Part shown: positions 9,115 through 17,693 of the stretch, in pieces
Layout of the letters: every line of letters begins with the position of its first letter
How positions within the stretch are numbered: position 1 is the first letter of the stretch
Source: Clostridium nigeriense
GTDB taxonomy: Bacteria > Bacillota > Clostridia > Clostridiales > Clostridiaceae
Assembly: GCF_900086595.1 (NCBI RefSeq)
Contig: NZ_LT575472.1
Coordinates: 2,936,743-3,000,742, forward strand
DNA: 64,000 nucleotides
Reading direction: 5' to 3'
Position numbers and translations under genes: made by a program
The notes under the pieces: generated by a model
What the model was told of the DNA's origin: nothing
What the model saw: only the letters and a program-made list of their open reading frames with translations
Databases searched by the model: none

Positions 9115-10623
9115 ATGGATAGGGTTGGTATCATTGATATAGGTCCAAGTTCCCTCAGACTTATGTTAACTGAGGTTGATGAAAATGGATATTTTAAAAT
9201 AATTGATGAATTAAAGACATCAATTAGATTATGCCATGATTTAGTTAATGATTATGGTATTTGCGAGATAAATTTTAAAACTATACTTACTTCCTTAAGG
9301 GCTTATAAGTCCTTATGTACTGTTTCAGGGGCAAGCAAAATATTTGCTGTAGCAACGGAATCATTAAGAGAAGCTAAAAATAAAGATATACTTCTTCCTC
9401 TTATAAAAAAAGAACTTAATATAGATATAAGAGTTTTAAGTTGTGAAGAAGAAATACATTATAATTTCTTAGGCATAAGAAGAAGTATGTATGTAGAAAA
9501 CTCATTAATGGTAGAAGTTGCTGGAACTGATACTCATTTAGCTTGGGTTCAAGGAGATAAAATAATTAAAAGCATAACCTTGCCTTTAGGTAGTGTAAAT
9601 TTTACATATAATTTTAATTTGCATGATAGAATATTACCTCAAGATTTAACTAATGCTTTCGATTCCTTATCGGTTCTTTTAGAAGATATAGAATGGCTTA
9701 AAGAAACTAAATTTGACTCTATAATAGGTATAGCTTCTATTATTAGAAATATAGGTAAAATCGATAGAGCAAGGAAAAGATATCCTTTTGAAATACCACA
9801 TAATTACGAATTGACAGACATAGACGTACAAGAAATATTTAATTTATTAAAATGTAAGAACTTCAAACAAAGACAAAAACTTGAAGGAATGGAACCTGAG
9901 GTCTCTGACATAATAGTTGGAGGAACAGCTATATTTAAAAAAATAGCTAATATGGTTCAGTGCAGTAAAATAATTATTTCTGCAAGAGGGTTAAGAGAAG
10001 GATTAATATATGAATATCTAAAAGAAAATCATTCTATCCCAGAAGATATATTAGACTATAATATCGAAGGAATATTAAATACTTTAAATTCTGATAAAAG
10101 TCATGCTAAAAATGTATTTAATATAACCTATAATTTATTCAATGCTTTGAAGCCACTTCATCACTTAGGCAATGAGTTTTATAATATTATTAAAACATCT
10201 TCAATGCTTCACGATTGTGGTATAAGTATAAATTATTATAATCATCATAAACATTCATTTTATGTAATATTAAATTCAAATATAAATGGCTTAACTCATA
10301 AAGAGTTATTAATGAGTGCTTCTATTGCTGCATCTCATAGATTTAATAGCTATCAAACTCCAATATCACCTTTCTCTGCTATAATAAATCAACTAGATTT
10401 AAAAATAATTAAGTATATTGGTGTACTTTTAAAAATAGCTGAAGGCTTAGATAGAAGCTTAGTTGGAGCTGTTAAAGATCTTAAAGTTATCTTTGATGAT
10501 GAAACTGTAACAATAACTGTTTATTCTGATATAGATGTAGACTTTGAGATTCGTCAAGCTTTAAGAGCTAGTGAAAGATTTAAAGAGATTTATGGTAAAG
10601 AATTAATTATTAAAGCAAACTAA
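9115..10623 (+). CDS. Ppx/GppA-family phosphatase with C-terminal HD domain
   Basis: 502 residues. The N-terminal acetate/sugar-kinase-like fold opens with GIIDIGPSSLRLML, where most relatives have DIGSNSVRL. Later come FAVATESLREAKN, LMVEVAGTDTHLAW and a GGTA segment. The C-terminal third is an HD-like domain (SSMLHDCGISINYYNHHKHS). The family degrades polyphosphate or (p)ppGpp; which one cannot be told. The DIGPSS substitution and VAGTDTH in place of the usual DIGGGS suggest altered chemistry. Ribosome site AAGGAG before ATG 9115. Single gene, divergent from argS. Confidence 0.8.
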   Translation: MDRVGIIDIGPSSLRLMLTEVDENGYFKIIDELKTSIRLCHDLVNDYGICEINFKTILTSLRAYKSLCTVSGASKIFAVATESLREAKNKDILLPLIKKELNIDIRVLSCEEEIHYNFLGIRRSMYVENSLMVEVAGTDTHLAWVQGDKIIKSITLPLGSVNFTYNFNLHDRILPQDLTNAFDSLSVLLEDIEWLKETKFDSIIGIASIIRNIGKIDRARKRYPFEIPHNYELTDIDVQEIFNLLKCKNFKQRQKLEGMEPEVSDIIVGGTAIFKKIANMVQCSKIIISARGLREGLIYEYLKENHSIPEDILDYNIEGILNTLNSDKSHAKNVFNITYNLFNALKPLHHLGNEFYNIIKTSSMLHDCGISINYYNHHKHSFYVILNSNINGLTHKELLMSASIAASHRFNSYQTPISPFSAIINQLDLKIIKYIGVLLKIAEGLDRSLVGAVKDLKVIFDDETVTITVYSDIDVDFEIRQALRASERFKEIYGKELIIKAN

Positions 10624-10696
10624 AATAAAAGGCTAAGGGAACAAGTATAAAAAGTTACTATTTATATCAACTTTTTATATTTTCCTGAATCTTAAA

Positions 10697-10741
10697 AAAA
10701 TGGTATTATAAAAAACTTATTGTTTTTTATAATACCATTTT
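10697..10741. terminator. Bidirectional terminator
   Basis: 20-bp perfect arms (AAAATGGTATTATAAAAAAC and complement) around a 5-nt loop, between convergent ppx-like and S2P-like genes. Confidence 0.8.
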
Positions 10742-10758
10742 TATAATCTTTTTTGATA

Positions 10759-11403
10759 TTAGAAGAATATCCCTAAAATTAATCCTGCTATTTTTGAAAA
10801 TAAATTAACTATTAAAGATACTGGAAATCTTAAAATATAGCTTCCTAAAAGTACTATTCCTAAAAGTATTACTATTTGATAGTCATATAACTTCATTCCG
10901 TACTTATAAAAATTCTTAGGACTAAGTTCCCTAAATAAATCAAAACCAGCAAGGCCTGGAATTGGTAATAAATTAAATACAAATAAATTTACATTTATTA
11001 AGCAAATTGCAGATATCATTTGTCCTATAATTCTATATGTTGAATAAGGTAAAATGTTGTAAGCAACCTCTACCCATATATAAAATAGAAAGATCGCAAC
11101 AAATCCAACTAATAAATTTGCTAATGGACCTGCTAAAGTAACTTTTATTTCATCCTTATATCCCCTTTTAAAAGCACTTGGATTAGTCTCAACAGGTTTA
11201 GTCCATCCAAAATTAGTTATTATTATCATTACAAATCCAACTAAATCTATATGGGCTAATGGATTTAAACTTAATCTTCCTTGGAATCTTGGTGTTTTAT
11301 CTCCTAATTTATCTGCAACTTTAGCTCTTGCATAGCCTTGTGCAACAAAGGCTATTAATATTGCAGGTATAATAATAATTTTTTCATATAAAGCGCCTGA
11401 CAT
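10759..11403 (-). CDS. Site-2 protease (M50) homologue lacking catalytic residues
   Basis: 214-residue polytopic protein. VADKLGDKTPRFQGRLSLNPLAHIDLVGF, LAGPLANLLVG and FNLLPIPG are clear M50 site-2 protease landmarks. The zinc-binding HExxH is replaced by QGYAR (about residues 22-26), and the second ligand motif LDG is LAG (D to A). All three metal ligands are therefore gone. What is seen is an intact, well-conserved fold without an active site; a role as a non-catalytic membrane partner is inference. Ribosome site AGGAGGG ahead of ATG 11403. Confidence 0.85.
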   Translation of the reverse strand: MSGALYEKIIIIPAILIAFVAQGYARAKVADKLGDKTPRFQGRLSLNPLAHIDLVGFVMIIITNFGWTKPVETNPSAFKRGYKDEIKVTLAGPLANLLVGFVAIFLFYIWVEVAYNILPYSTYRIIGQMISAICLINVNLFVFNLLPIPGLAGFDLFRELSPKNFYKYGMKLYDYQIVILLGIVLLGSYILRFPVSLIVNLFSKIAGLILGIFF

Positions 11404-11535
11404 TTAAGCCCTCCTCTTTTCTTTTTTATGATTATATCATATTTTTTCTATAAATTACCTTGTTAACATTTATTTAAGAAAATAGGTGGAATGTATATAA
11501 ACATCCCACCTTAATATTATATTAAATTATTAACT

Positions 11536-13056
11536 TTATTGATTTGTAGTTCCATTGCTAGCTGGTGGTTTTTCTTGAGAAGTATTCCCTCCGGTACCTT
11601 GGTTTCCACTTCCTTCGGTACCTTGGTTTCCACTTCCTCCGGTACCTTGGTTTCCACTTCCTCCGGTACCTTGGTTTCCACTTCCTCCAGTACCTTGGTT
11701 TCCACTTCCTTCGGTACCTTGGTTTCCACTTCCTCCGGTACCTTGGTTTTCACTTCCTCCGGTACCTTGGTTTCCACTTCCTCCAGTACCTTGGTTTCCA
11801 CTTCCTCCCGTACCTTGGTTTCCACTTCCTTCTGTGCCTTGGCTTCCACTTCCTCCAGTGCTTGGTTTTTCTTCCTTCGGAGGTGTTGGCGGTTTAATTT
11901 CTTCCTGATTTTTATCATCGTAATCTTCTGGCTTTATATTATAAAGTGCATTATATCTTGCTTCCTCTGCATCATACCTTGCAGAAGCATTTGCCACTGA
12001 AATTAAATCAAACTCCTCTGGATTAGGAATCTTATTATTAAATATAAAATCATGCATAATTTTAGAATTTTGTTCTAAATCTATAAGAAGACACCAACCT
12101 CTATCCTTATAATAATAATCTCTTGCTATAAGTTCTGTTTGAGGTATTTGTAATTGTTCAAAATCTAAGGAAGGTAATTTATATATAGTATACGCTAAGT
12201 TTAAAGCTTCTGGTATATCAATGTTAGTTTTTACCTGTTTAGCTAAAGTATTTGCTATACTTACATACTTTAAAGGATTAACTTCTTTTAGTTTTGTAGC
12301 TATTTGTAATAATACTTTATTTTGTCTTTCTCCTCTTTCAAATCCACCATTTCCAACGTACCTAATTCTTGCATAAGAAAGAGCTTGTTGACCATTTAAG
12401 GTTTGAAGTCCAGTTTCAGTTATTGGAGGAGAGTTTACTCCTGTAGATTCACCAATATATTTATTAACTTCATCTATTTCATAATCCTTAATATCTGCTT
12501 CTATTCCACCAATTTCATCTATTATAGCTTCAAATCCCCAGAAATTAACTATAATATATTTATCTAAATGCAGATCAAAATTTTCCTCAATAGTTTGCAT
12601 AAGTAATGCAGCTCCACCTTCAGCTCCCTTTAATTTTCCTTTATCATCTAATTCTGAAGCTCCATAATAAAATGCTGCATTAATTTTATTTTCACCATAT
12701 TCAGGAATATCAACCACTGTATCTCTCATTATTGATGTTAACTTAACTTTTTTATTGTTATTATCTAAGGTCGCTATAATTATGGAATCAGATCTTGCTG
12801 GTTCATCATTGGTTCTACCATCGGTTCCTATTAATAGCACATTAGTAATTCCATCAACTTCTTTATAACTTACTTCATTTTTAGGAGTTGGCTTATACTC
12901 AACATAAATTTGATTTCTGATGTGGAAGTAATATCCAACGCCCAAAGCTATTAATATGGCTAGTACCCCTAAAACAGATAATAATATTATTTTATTTTTA
13001 TTTTTTTTCTTTCTTTTCTTAGCAGTTCTTCTTTTTACTGGTTCATTTTCATTCAT
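11536..13056 (-). CDS. LytR-CpsA-Psr (LCP) family wall-polymer ligase with repeat tail
   Basis: LCP enzymes transfer wall teichoic acid or other glycopolymers to peptidoglycan outside the cell. The start is ATG 13056, preceded by GGAGGAG; the frame extends 19 codons further upstream without a ribosome site. About 506 residues: a basic cytosolic N-terminus (KRRTAKKRKKKNKNK), one transmembrane helix, then the LCP domain with NVLLIGTDGR, ARSDSIIIATL, TSIMRDTVVDIP, NAAFYYGG-like and ALSYARIRYV. After residue 400 the tail is low complexity: eleven 8-residue units (GSGNQGTG type), encoded by 24-bp repeats. Confidence 0.92.
   Translation of the reverse strand: MNENEPVKRRTAKKRKKKNKNKIILLSVLGVLAILIALGVGYYFHIRNQIYVEYKPTPKNEVSYKEVDGITNVLLIGTDGRTNDEPARSDSIIIATLDNNNKKVKLTSIMRDTVVDIPEYGENKINAAFYYGASELDDKGKLKGAEGGAALLMQTIEENFDLHLDKYIIVNFWGFEAIIDEIGGIEADIKDYEIDEVNKYIGESTGVNSPPITETGLQTLNGQQALSYARIRYVGNGGFERGERQNKVLLQIATKLKEVNPLKYVSIANTLAKQVKTNIDIPEALNLAYTIYKLPSLDFEQLQIPQTELIARDYYYKDRGWCLLIDLEQNSKIMHDFIFNNKIPNPEEFDLISVANASARYDAEEARYNALYNIKPEDYDDKNQEEIKPPTPPKEEKPSTGGSGSQGTEGSGNQGTGGSGNQGTGGSGNQGTGGSENQGTGGSGNQGTEGSGNQGTGGSGNQGTGGSGNQGTGGSGNQGTEGSGNQGTGGNTSQEKPPASNGTTNQ
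11590..11853. repeat. 24-bp tandem repeat, 11 copies, in LCP gene
   Basis: Eleven in-frame 24-bp units encode GSGNQGTG with G/E swaps at position 8, one GSENQGTG and a first unit GSGSQGTE. The unit is a multiple of three, so copy changes keep frame. It leaves long open shadow frames on both strands, which should not be annotated as genes. Confidence 0.95.
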
Positions 13057-13285
13057 ATTTATACTCCTCCATATCTTCCTATATAAGTATATAACTATTT
13101 TCCTTATATCCAAAACAATACCTATTTAATTATACATAATTAATTTGTCTTTTTCATTACAAAATTATAACAATTCATTATAATTCTTAACTTTTTTATA
13201 AAAATTTAACCCAAATCACATTTTTCATTAGAATTTGTTTATTTTTTTAAATTATTGGCAATAATCATAGCAAGGAGTGATATAT

Positions 13286-13918
13286 ATGGATAATTTTAGA
13301 AATGATGAAGAATCAAAGAAAAAATTAATAAAAAAACAAAGAGCTGCTTTTTTAGTATCCTTAATTACATTATTATCAATTTCTTTTTGTGCAAGCTATT
13401 TTATTACTGATTATATTACTAATCCAAATAGAAAAAACGCCAACATTGATGAGGAAAATGAAAATGTATATGCAGACAATAAATATTTAAGCGATAATAT
13501 TTTTATCACCTTAAAAACACAGGATAATGTAGATACTATCGATAAGTTAGCTAATATAATAAAAAAATTCAACTTAAAAGAAAAGATTACAGAAGAAGAA
13601 CTATCAAATGAGCTTTCTAAGAAAGGTTATGCCCTTTCAGAGAAAAATGAGCAAAAATTAACATATATTAGAGAAAAGGAAGTTAATAGTAGTAAGTTTG
13701 AGGCTAATAAATATTACTTAGGAGAAGAAGATGGCTATATTTCAATATTTAAAACTGATGCTGATGGAAATATTATAGAATCAGAAAAAAAAGTATATAA
13801 AGATTCTAAGCCAATAACTAATCTACCTGAAACAGACCAAAACTATATAAAAGAAAATAAATTTTCTTTTGACTCAAAAGATGATGCCTTACAAAAATTA
13901 AGTGAAATGATATCATAA
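13286..13918 (+). CDS. BofC-like membrane-anchored protein
   Basis: 210 residues from ATG 13286 (AAGGAG eight bases upstream; a GTG at 13277 lies in the ribosome site). Basic N-terminus, one transmembrane helix (AAFLVSLITLLSISFCASYFI), then an exported part. The C-terminal 75 residues (YYLGEEDGYISIFKTDADGN ... TNLPETDQNYIKENKFSFDSKDDALQKLSEMIS) resemble the C-terminal domain of BofC, the forespore intercompartmental inhibitor that acts on SpoIVB in Bacillus. The match is by pattern only. The gene is monocistronic with a terminator behind it. Confidence 0.6.
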   Translation: MDNFRNDEESKKKLIKKQRAAFLVSLITLLSISFCASYFITDYITNPNRKNANIDEENENVYADNKYLSDNIFITLKTQDNVDTIDKLANIIKKFNLKEKITEEELSNELSKKGYALSEKNEQKLTYIREKEVNSSKFEANKYYLGEEDGYISIFKTDADGNIIESEKKVYKDSKPITNLPETDQNYIKENKFSFDSKDDALQKLSEMIS

Positions 13919-13920
13919 TA

Positions 13921-13957
13921 AAAAAATAGCTGGTTAATTGCTTACCAGCTATTTTTT
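13921..13957. terminator. Bidirectional terminator
   Basis: AAAAAATAGCTGGT / ACCAGCTATTTTTT with a 9-nt loop between convergent genes. Confidence 0.85.
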
Positions 13958-13964
13958 ATTATTT

Positions 13965-14705
13965 CTATATTTCCTCTAACATTTTAACTGTGTATTTAAT
14001 AGCTTCATTAACTTGTTCTGATGGACTTATACTTGCATTATTATCCCCTTCTTGAGGTCCATAATTTCCAAACTGTGCATGATTTCCACCTTCAATCTCA
14101 AAATAACTACTTTTATCTGATAATTGAGCACTTTTTACCTTTTCTAAATCAGCTACACCATCATTACTTCCATATATACTTATAACCTCTATGTTTTTAC
14201 CCTTTAATTCATCTCCACTTGGATAAGATGCATATAATGCTAATCCTTTTATTTTATCATTTTCACTTGCAAACTTGCTAGCCATTACCCCTCCTAAAGA
14301 ATGTCCACCAATTGCCCAAGTATCTATATAACTATATTTTTCAATAACTTCACTAGCTTTATTAGGTGATAATACAGCAAGATCTAAAGGCATTGGTACT
14401 ATAACAACCAAATAACCCTTCTCTGCTATTCCCTGTGCTAAGACAGAATAAGCTTCTGGATCAACCTTTCCTCCTGGATAAAAAATAAATCCTTTATTAG
14501 CTTTAGAATCTTTTGGAGTAAAAGTAATAAATTCGTCTATAGTAACTTCAACAATATCTTGATTATTAAAAACTGACTTAGCTTCTTCTGCAGGCTTATA
14601 TGAATCTTTTGCCCAAATAATAAATGCAACTATTGCTACAGCTACTATAATAAAGATAGAAATTATAATATTTTTCAAAATTTTCTTATTTCTTTTTTCT
14701 TTCAT
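13965..14705 (-). CDS. Membrane-anchored alpha/beta hydrolase
   Basis: 246 residues. One N-terminal transmembrane helix (IIISIFIIVAVAIVAFIIWA) tethers an outward-facing alpha/beta hydrolase. GFIFYPGGKVDPEAY gives the oxyanion loop, GGHSLGG (about residue 134) the nucleophile elbow, GSNDGVAD the acid and EGGNHAQFGNYG the histidine, so the triad is complete. The natural substrate cannot be told. A single gene followed by a terminator. Confidence 0.8.
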   Translation of the reverse strand: MKEKRNKKILKNIIISIFIIVAVAIVAFIIWAKDSYKPAEEAKSVFNNQDIVEVTIDEFITFTPKDSKANKGFIFYPGGKVDPEAYSVLAQGIAEKGYLVVIVPMPLDLAVLSPNKASEVIEKYSYIDTWAIGGHSLGGVMASKFASENDKIKGLALYASYPSGDELKGKNIEVISIYGSNDGVADLEKVKSAQLSDKSSYFEIEGGNHAQFGNYGPQEGDNNASISPSEQVNEAIKYTVKMLEEI

Positions 14706-15054
14706 TAGACACCTCTTCTATATGCTTAATTAATTAAAATTATTATATTACTTTAATAATAAATAGTACATAACCAGAATAACAAAAATTTTTAAGGGTA
14801 TAAATAAACTATATATTTATTTATAAAGAAGTGTTTTGAAAATTATTACAAATTATTCATTAAACAACAATAATTTTCACATTTTTAGACAATATTTATA
14901 TATTTATATAGGGTTATCTTTTAATTTTATTAAATAAAAATTAAATTATAAATTTTCAAATAAAAATTTTATATTTTTTATTTACATATTTACTTTAACC
15001 TATTAATATATATTTATTGCCCTAATAATTAAATTAAATTTGGAGGTTTGTTTT
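14706..15054. other. AT-rich promoter region of arginase gene
   Basis: A perfect 11-bp inverted repeat TGAAAATTATT (14837-14847) / AATAATTTTCA (14869-14879) and a promoter-like TTTACA (14981-14986), 17 bp, TAATAT (15004-15009). An ArgR-type operator is possible but unproven. Nothing else seen. Confidence 0.45.
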
Positions 15055-15960
15055 ATGAATATTAGTATTATAGATATGCCTCTATTCTATGGATGTGATA
15101 ATCCTGGAGTAGAAAAAGGCCCAAAAATTTTAAGAGAGAACAACCTTCTAGATATCTTTAATAAAAGCCATGAAGTCTGTGATATGGGCGAAGTTCATGT
15201 AAAAAATGTTTCTTCAAATGATAAATACGCAGCAAACGCAAAAATGAAGTATTTAGATGAAGTTGTGAGATCAAATATTGGACTAGCTGATAAAGTTTAT
15301 GAGTCCTTAAAAAATTCCTCTCTACCACTAATAATAGGTGGAGATCATGCTTTAGCAATAGGAAGTATTGCAGGAAGCAGTAAATTTTTTGAGCAAGATC
15401 TTGCAGTTGTTTGGGTGGATGCTCATGGTGATATAAATACACTAGAGACTTCCCCATCAGGAAACATTCACGGAATGCCTTTAGCTAGTTCTATGGGAAT
15501 TGGCCATGAAACTTTAACTAGTTTTTATTTTCCTAGCCAAAAGGTTAAACCTGAAAATGTATTTTTATTAGGTTGCAGAGACTTAGATTTAGGTGAACTT
15601 GAATTAATTAAGGAATATAATCTAAACGTGTGGACCATGAAAGATATTAAGACAAAGGGCATAAAAACTGTATTATCAGAATTATTACAAGCTATTAACA
15701 AAGCTAATATTAAAAATATTCACTTTAGCTTTGACATAGATAGCTTAGATCCATCATACGTACCAGGTACGGGAACCCCTGTTGAAGATGGATTATCTTT
15801 CTCTGAGGGAAAGGAAGTTATTGAAACTATAATTAATACTTCTTTAGTTAGAGCAATGGATTTTGTAGAGTTTAATCCTACTTTAGATAATAATCAAAGA
15901 ACTTTAGAAACTTGTCTTGAGTTATTAAAAATTATTTCTAAATCCTTTGAAGGTAAATAA
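15055..15960 (+). CDS. rocF: Arginase
   Basis: 301-residue ureohydrolase; arginine plus water gives ornithine and urea. The Mn ligands are in GGDHALAIGS, WVDAHGDINT and FDIDSLDPSYVPGTGTP. The SGNIHGMPLA segment after DAHGDINT is typical of arginases rather than agmatinases, and MDFVEFNPTLD closes the domain. The start is ATG 15055 with TGGAGG upstream; a TTG at 15040 overlaps the ribosome site. Monocistronic. Agmatinase or formimidoglutamase are less likely alternatives. Confidence 0.88.
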   Translation: MNISIIDMPLFYGCDNPGVEKGPKILRENNLLDIFNKSHEVCDMGEVHVKNVSSNDKYAANAKMKYLDEVVRSNIGLADKVYESLKNSSLPLIIGGDHALAIGSIAGSSKFFEQDLAVVWVDAHGDINTLETSPSGNIHGMPLASSMGIGHETLTSFYFPSQKVKPENVFLLGCRDLDLGELELIKEYNLNVWTMKDIKTKGIKTVLSELLQAINKANIKNIHFSFDIDSLDPSYVPGTGTPVEDGLSFSEGKEVIETIINTSLVRAMDFVEFNPTLDNNQRTLETCLELLKIISKSFEGK

Positions 15961-15969
15961 GATGTAATT

Positions 15970-16013
15970 AGGACTTATAAGATTCTTTTTAAAAGATTTT
16001 GTAAGTCCTTTTA
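15970..16013 (+). terminator. Arginase terminator
   Basis: AGGACTTA (15970-15977) pairs with TAAGTCCT (16002-16009), followed by TTTTATTA. Confidence 0.65.
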
Positions 16014-16091
16014 TTATCAATTTGAAAATCCTTTTCGATTTATTTAAATTTTATGTTATTATATATTATATATTAATTTTAGGAGGATATA

Positions 16092-16721
16092 ATGAAGCTA
16101 TTATTTTTTGATACAGAAACTACTAGTATAAAACCAGGAAGTATATGTCAATTAAGTTATATAGTAATAGATGCTTCAACTAAACCACAAAAAACTACTG
16201 GGAAAAATTTTTTCTTTACAGTAGATAGTATGGACGAAGGCGCAGAAGCTATTCACGGTTTTTCTTTAGAAAAACTATATGAGCTTTCTGACGGAAAAGA
16301 GTTTTTAGAATTTGTTCATGAATTTATGCCAGATTTTTTTGATGCAGATTTTATTATTGGTCATAACGTACAATTTGATATAAAATTTTTAAAGCATGAG
16401 CTACAACAATTATGGGAAGCTGGTCTTATAGATACTACTTGGGAGCCTAAACATACTTTTTGTACAATGGCATACTATAAACCAGTATGTAATATATTAA
16501 ATCCATCTGGAACTGTTAAAAACCCAAAACTTGCAGAGGTAATAGATTATTTAGGAATCACTGAAGAGCAAATTGCTAATAAAGCTAATGAGCTTTTTGA
16601 AGGTAGTGGAAATTATCATGATGCAAGATTTGATACTGCAGCAACATATCTAACAGTTATCCAAGGTATGAAAAAAGGATTAATTCCAGCAGGATATTTT
16701 TCAAAGTTACTTAATAAATAA
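16092..16721 (+). CDS. DnaQ-like 3'-5' exonuclease
   Basis: 209 residues. DEDDh motifs are complete: FFDTETTSIKPG (motif I), IIGHNVQFDIKFLKHEL (motif II) and YHDARFDTAATYL (motif III with His). Related to the proofreading epsilon subunit and RNase T-like nucleases; there is no polymerase domain. AGGAGG seven bases before ATG. A repair or RNA-processing role is inferred from the family. Confidence 0.85.
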   Translation: MKLLFFDTETTSIKPGSICQLSYIVIDASTKPQKTTGKNFFFTVDSMDEGAEAIHGFSLEKLYELSDGKEFLEFVHEFMPDFFDADFIIGHNVQFDIKFLKHELQQLWEAGLIDTTWEPKHTFCTMAYYKPVCNILNPSGTVKNPKLAEVIDYLGITEEQIANKANELFEGSGNYHDARFDTAATYLTVIQGMKKGLIPAGYFSKLLNK

Positions 16722-16724
16722 AGT

Positions 16725-16808
16725 ATTAAAATATCATATCAGTGTTCCATCGCAAGCTCCAAGTCATCACAAAATTAATAGGTGCACTTCAAAGCAGAAG
16801 CAAGGAAA
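16725..16808. repeat. Intergenic palindromic repeat, copy A (degenerate)
   Basis: Contains GTTCCATCGCAAGCTCCAAG, nearly the loop core seen at 25525-25558 and 29123-29156, and a tail CAGAAGCAAGGAAATT also shared. The left arm resembles that of copy B, but the right arm is no longer complementary. Confidence 0.6.
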
Positions 16809-16811
16809 TTA

Positions 16812-16866
16812 AAAGAGCATAGTTAATCTACTTACTTAAAATATAAGTATCTATACTATGCTCTTT
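16812..16866. terminator. pflA terminator
   Basis: Perfect 12-bp arms AAAGAGCATAGT / ACTATGCTCTTT enclosing a smaller hairpin (TACTTACTTAAAATATAAGTA region), 15 bases beyond the pflA stop. Confidence 0.75.
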
Positions 16867-16881
16867 ATTATTCTTAAATTT

Positions 16882-17595
16882 TTAATATTTACTAAAATAC
16901 TTATCCTTAAGTTCCTTACATACCTCTTTATCCATAGCTGGAACTCCATCTAGCCTATATTTTAAATTCATATTTTCATATTTACTAACACCTAATAAAT
17001 GATATGGTAGTAATTCTACTTTTTCAACATTCTCTAAAGTATCTACGAACTCTTTTAAATCTTCCATATAATCTTCGCTATCCGTTTTACCAGGTAATAC
17101 CACTTGTCTAATCCACAATTTAGTACCAACTCTTTTTACAGCTTCTAAGAACTTATTAGTTTCATCTATTTTAAAACCAGTCATATCCAAATAACCTTTT
17201 TCTGTAAGATGTTTAACATCATATAAGACTAAATCTGTATATTTAAGAATTTCATCATAATCTCCAAACCCAACCCCTGAAGTATCTAAACAAGTGTGTA
17301 TTCCTTCTTTTTTACAAGCTTTCAATACTTCTAATAAAAATTCTGGTTGTCTAAGAGGATCTCCTCCTGAAAAAGTAACTCCTCCCCCAGATGTAGAAAA
17401 ATAACTTTTAAATCTCTTTATTTTATTTACTAACTCATCTACAGTATATTCTATTCCGGTACTTTCATTCCAAGTGTCTGGATTATGACAATAAGCACAT
17501 CTTAATTTACAACCTTGAAAGAAAACTACCACTCTAATTCCAGGTCCGTCTACTAGTCCCATAGTTTCAATTGAATGAATTCTACCTTTTATCAT
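16882..17595 (-). CDS. pflA: Pyruvate formate-lyase activating enzyme
   Basis: Radical SAM enzyme that puts the glycyl radical on pyruvate formate-lyase. 237 residues from ATG 17595, which follows AGAGGTG; a longer frame from 17649 lacks a ribosome site. The opening MIKGRIHSIETMGLVDGPGIR is typical, the cluster motif is CKLRCAYCHNPDTW (CxxxCxxC), and SGGGVTFSGGDP is the SAM-binding GGE-like stretch. No formate-lyase gene is in the window, so the activase stands alone here. Other glycyl-radical activases are longer and carry an extra ferredoxin domain, absent here. Confidence 0.9.
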   Translation of the reverse strand: MIKGRIHSIETMGLVDGPGIRVVVFFQGCKLRCAYCHNPDTWNESTGIEYTVDELVNKIKRFKSYFSTSGGGVTFSGGDPLRQPEFLLEVLKACKKEGIHTCLDTSGVGFGDYDEILKYTDLVLYDVKHLTEKGYLDMTGFKIDETNKFLEAVKRVGTKLWIRQVVLPGKTDSEDYMEDLKEFVDTLENVEKVELLPYHLLGVSKYENMNLKYRLDGVPAMDKEVCKELKDKYFSKY

Positions 17596-17693
17596 ATTAT
17601 ATTCACCTCTATTTAATACAATTACCTTACCTAAAGTTGTCTTACTCATTATAAGTTCTATCTTATAAATTGTCCAATTTGAAATTATAAATA

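Noticed and set aside
11590..11853. Regular repeats resembling a CRISPR array
   Set aside because: Units are contiguous 24-bp, in frame and without spacers; coding tandem repeat.
11517..11918. Minus-strand frame of KVPEEVET-type heptads, and two plus-strand frames, in the repeat region of the LCP gene
   Set aside because: All are shadows of the 24-bp repeat; no ribosome site, and the LCP frame carries the conserved domain.
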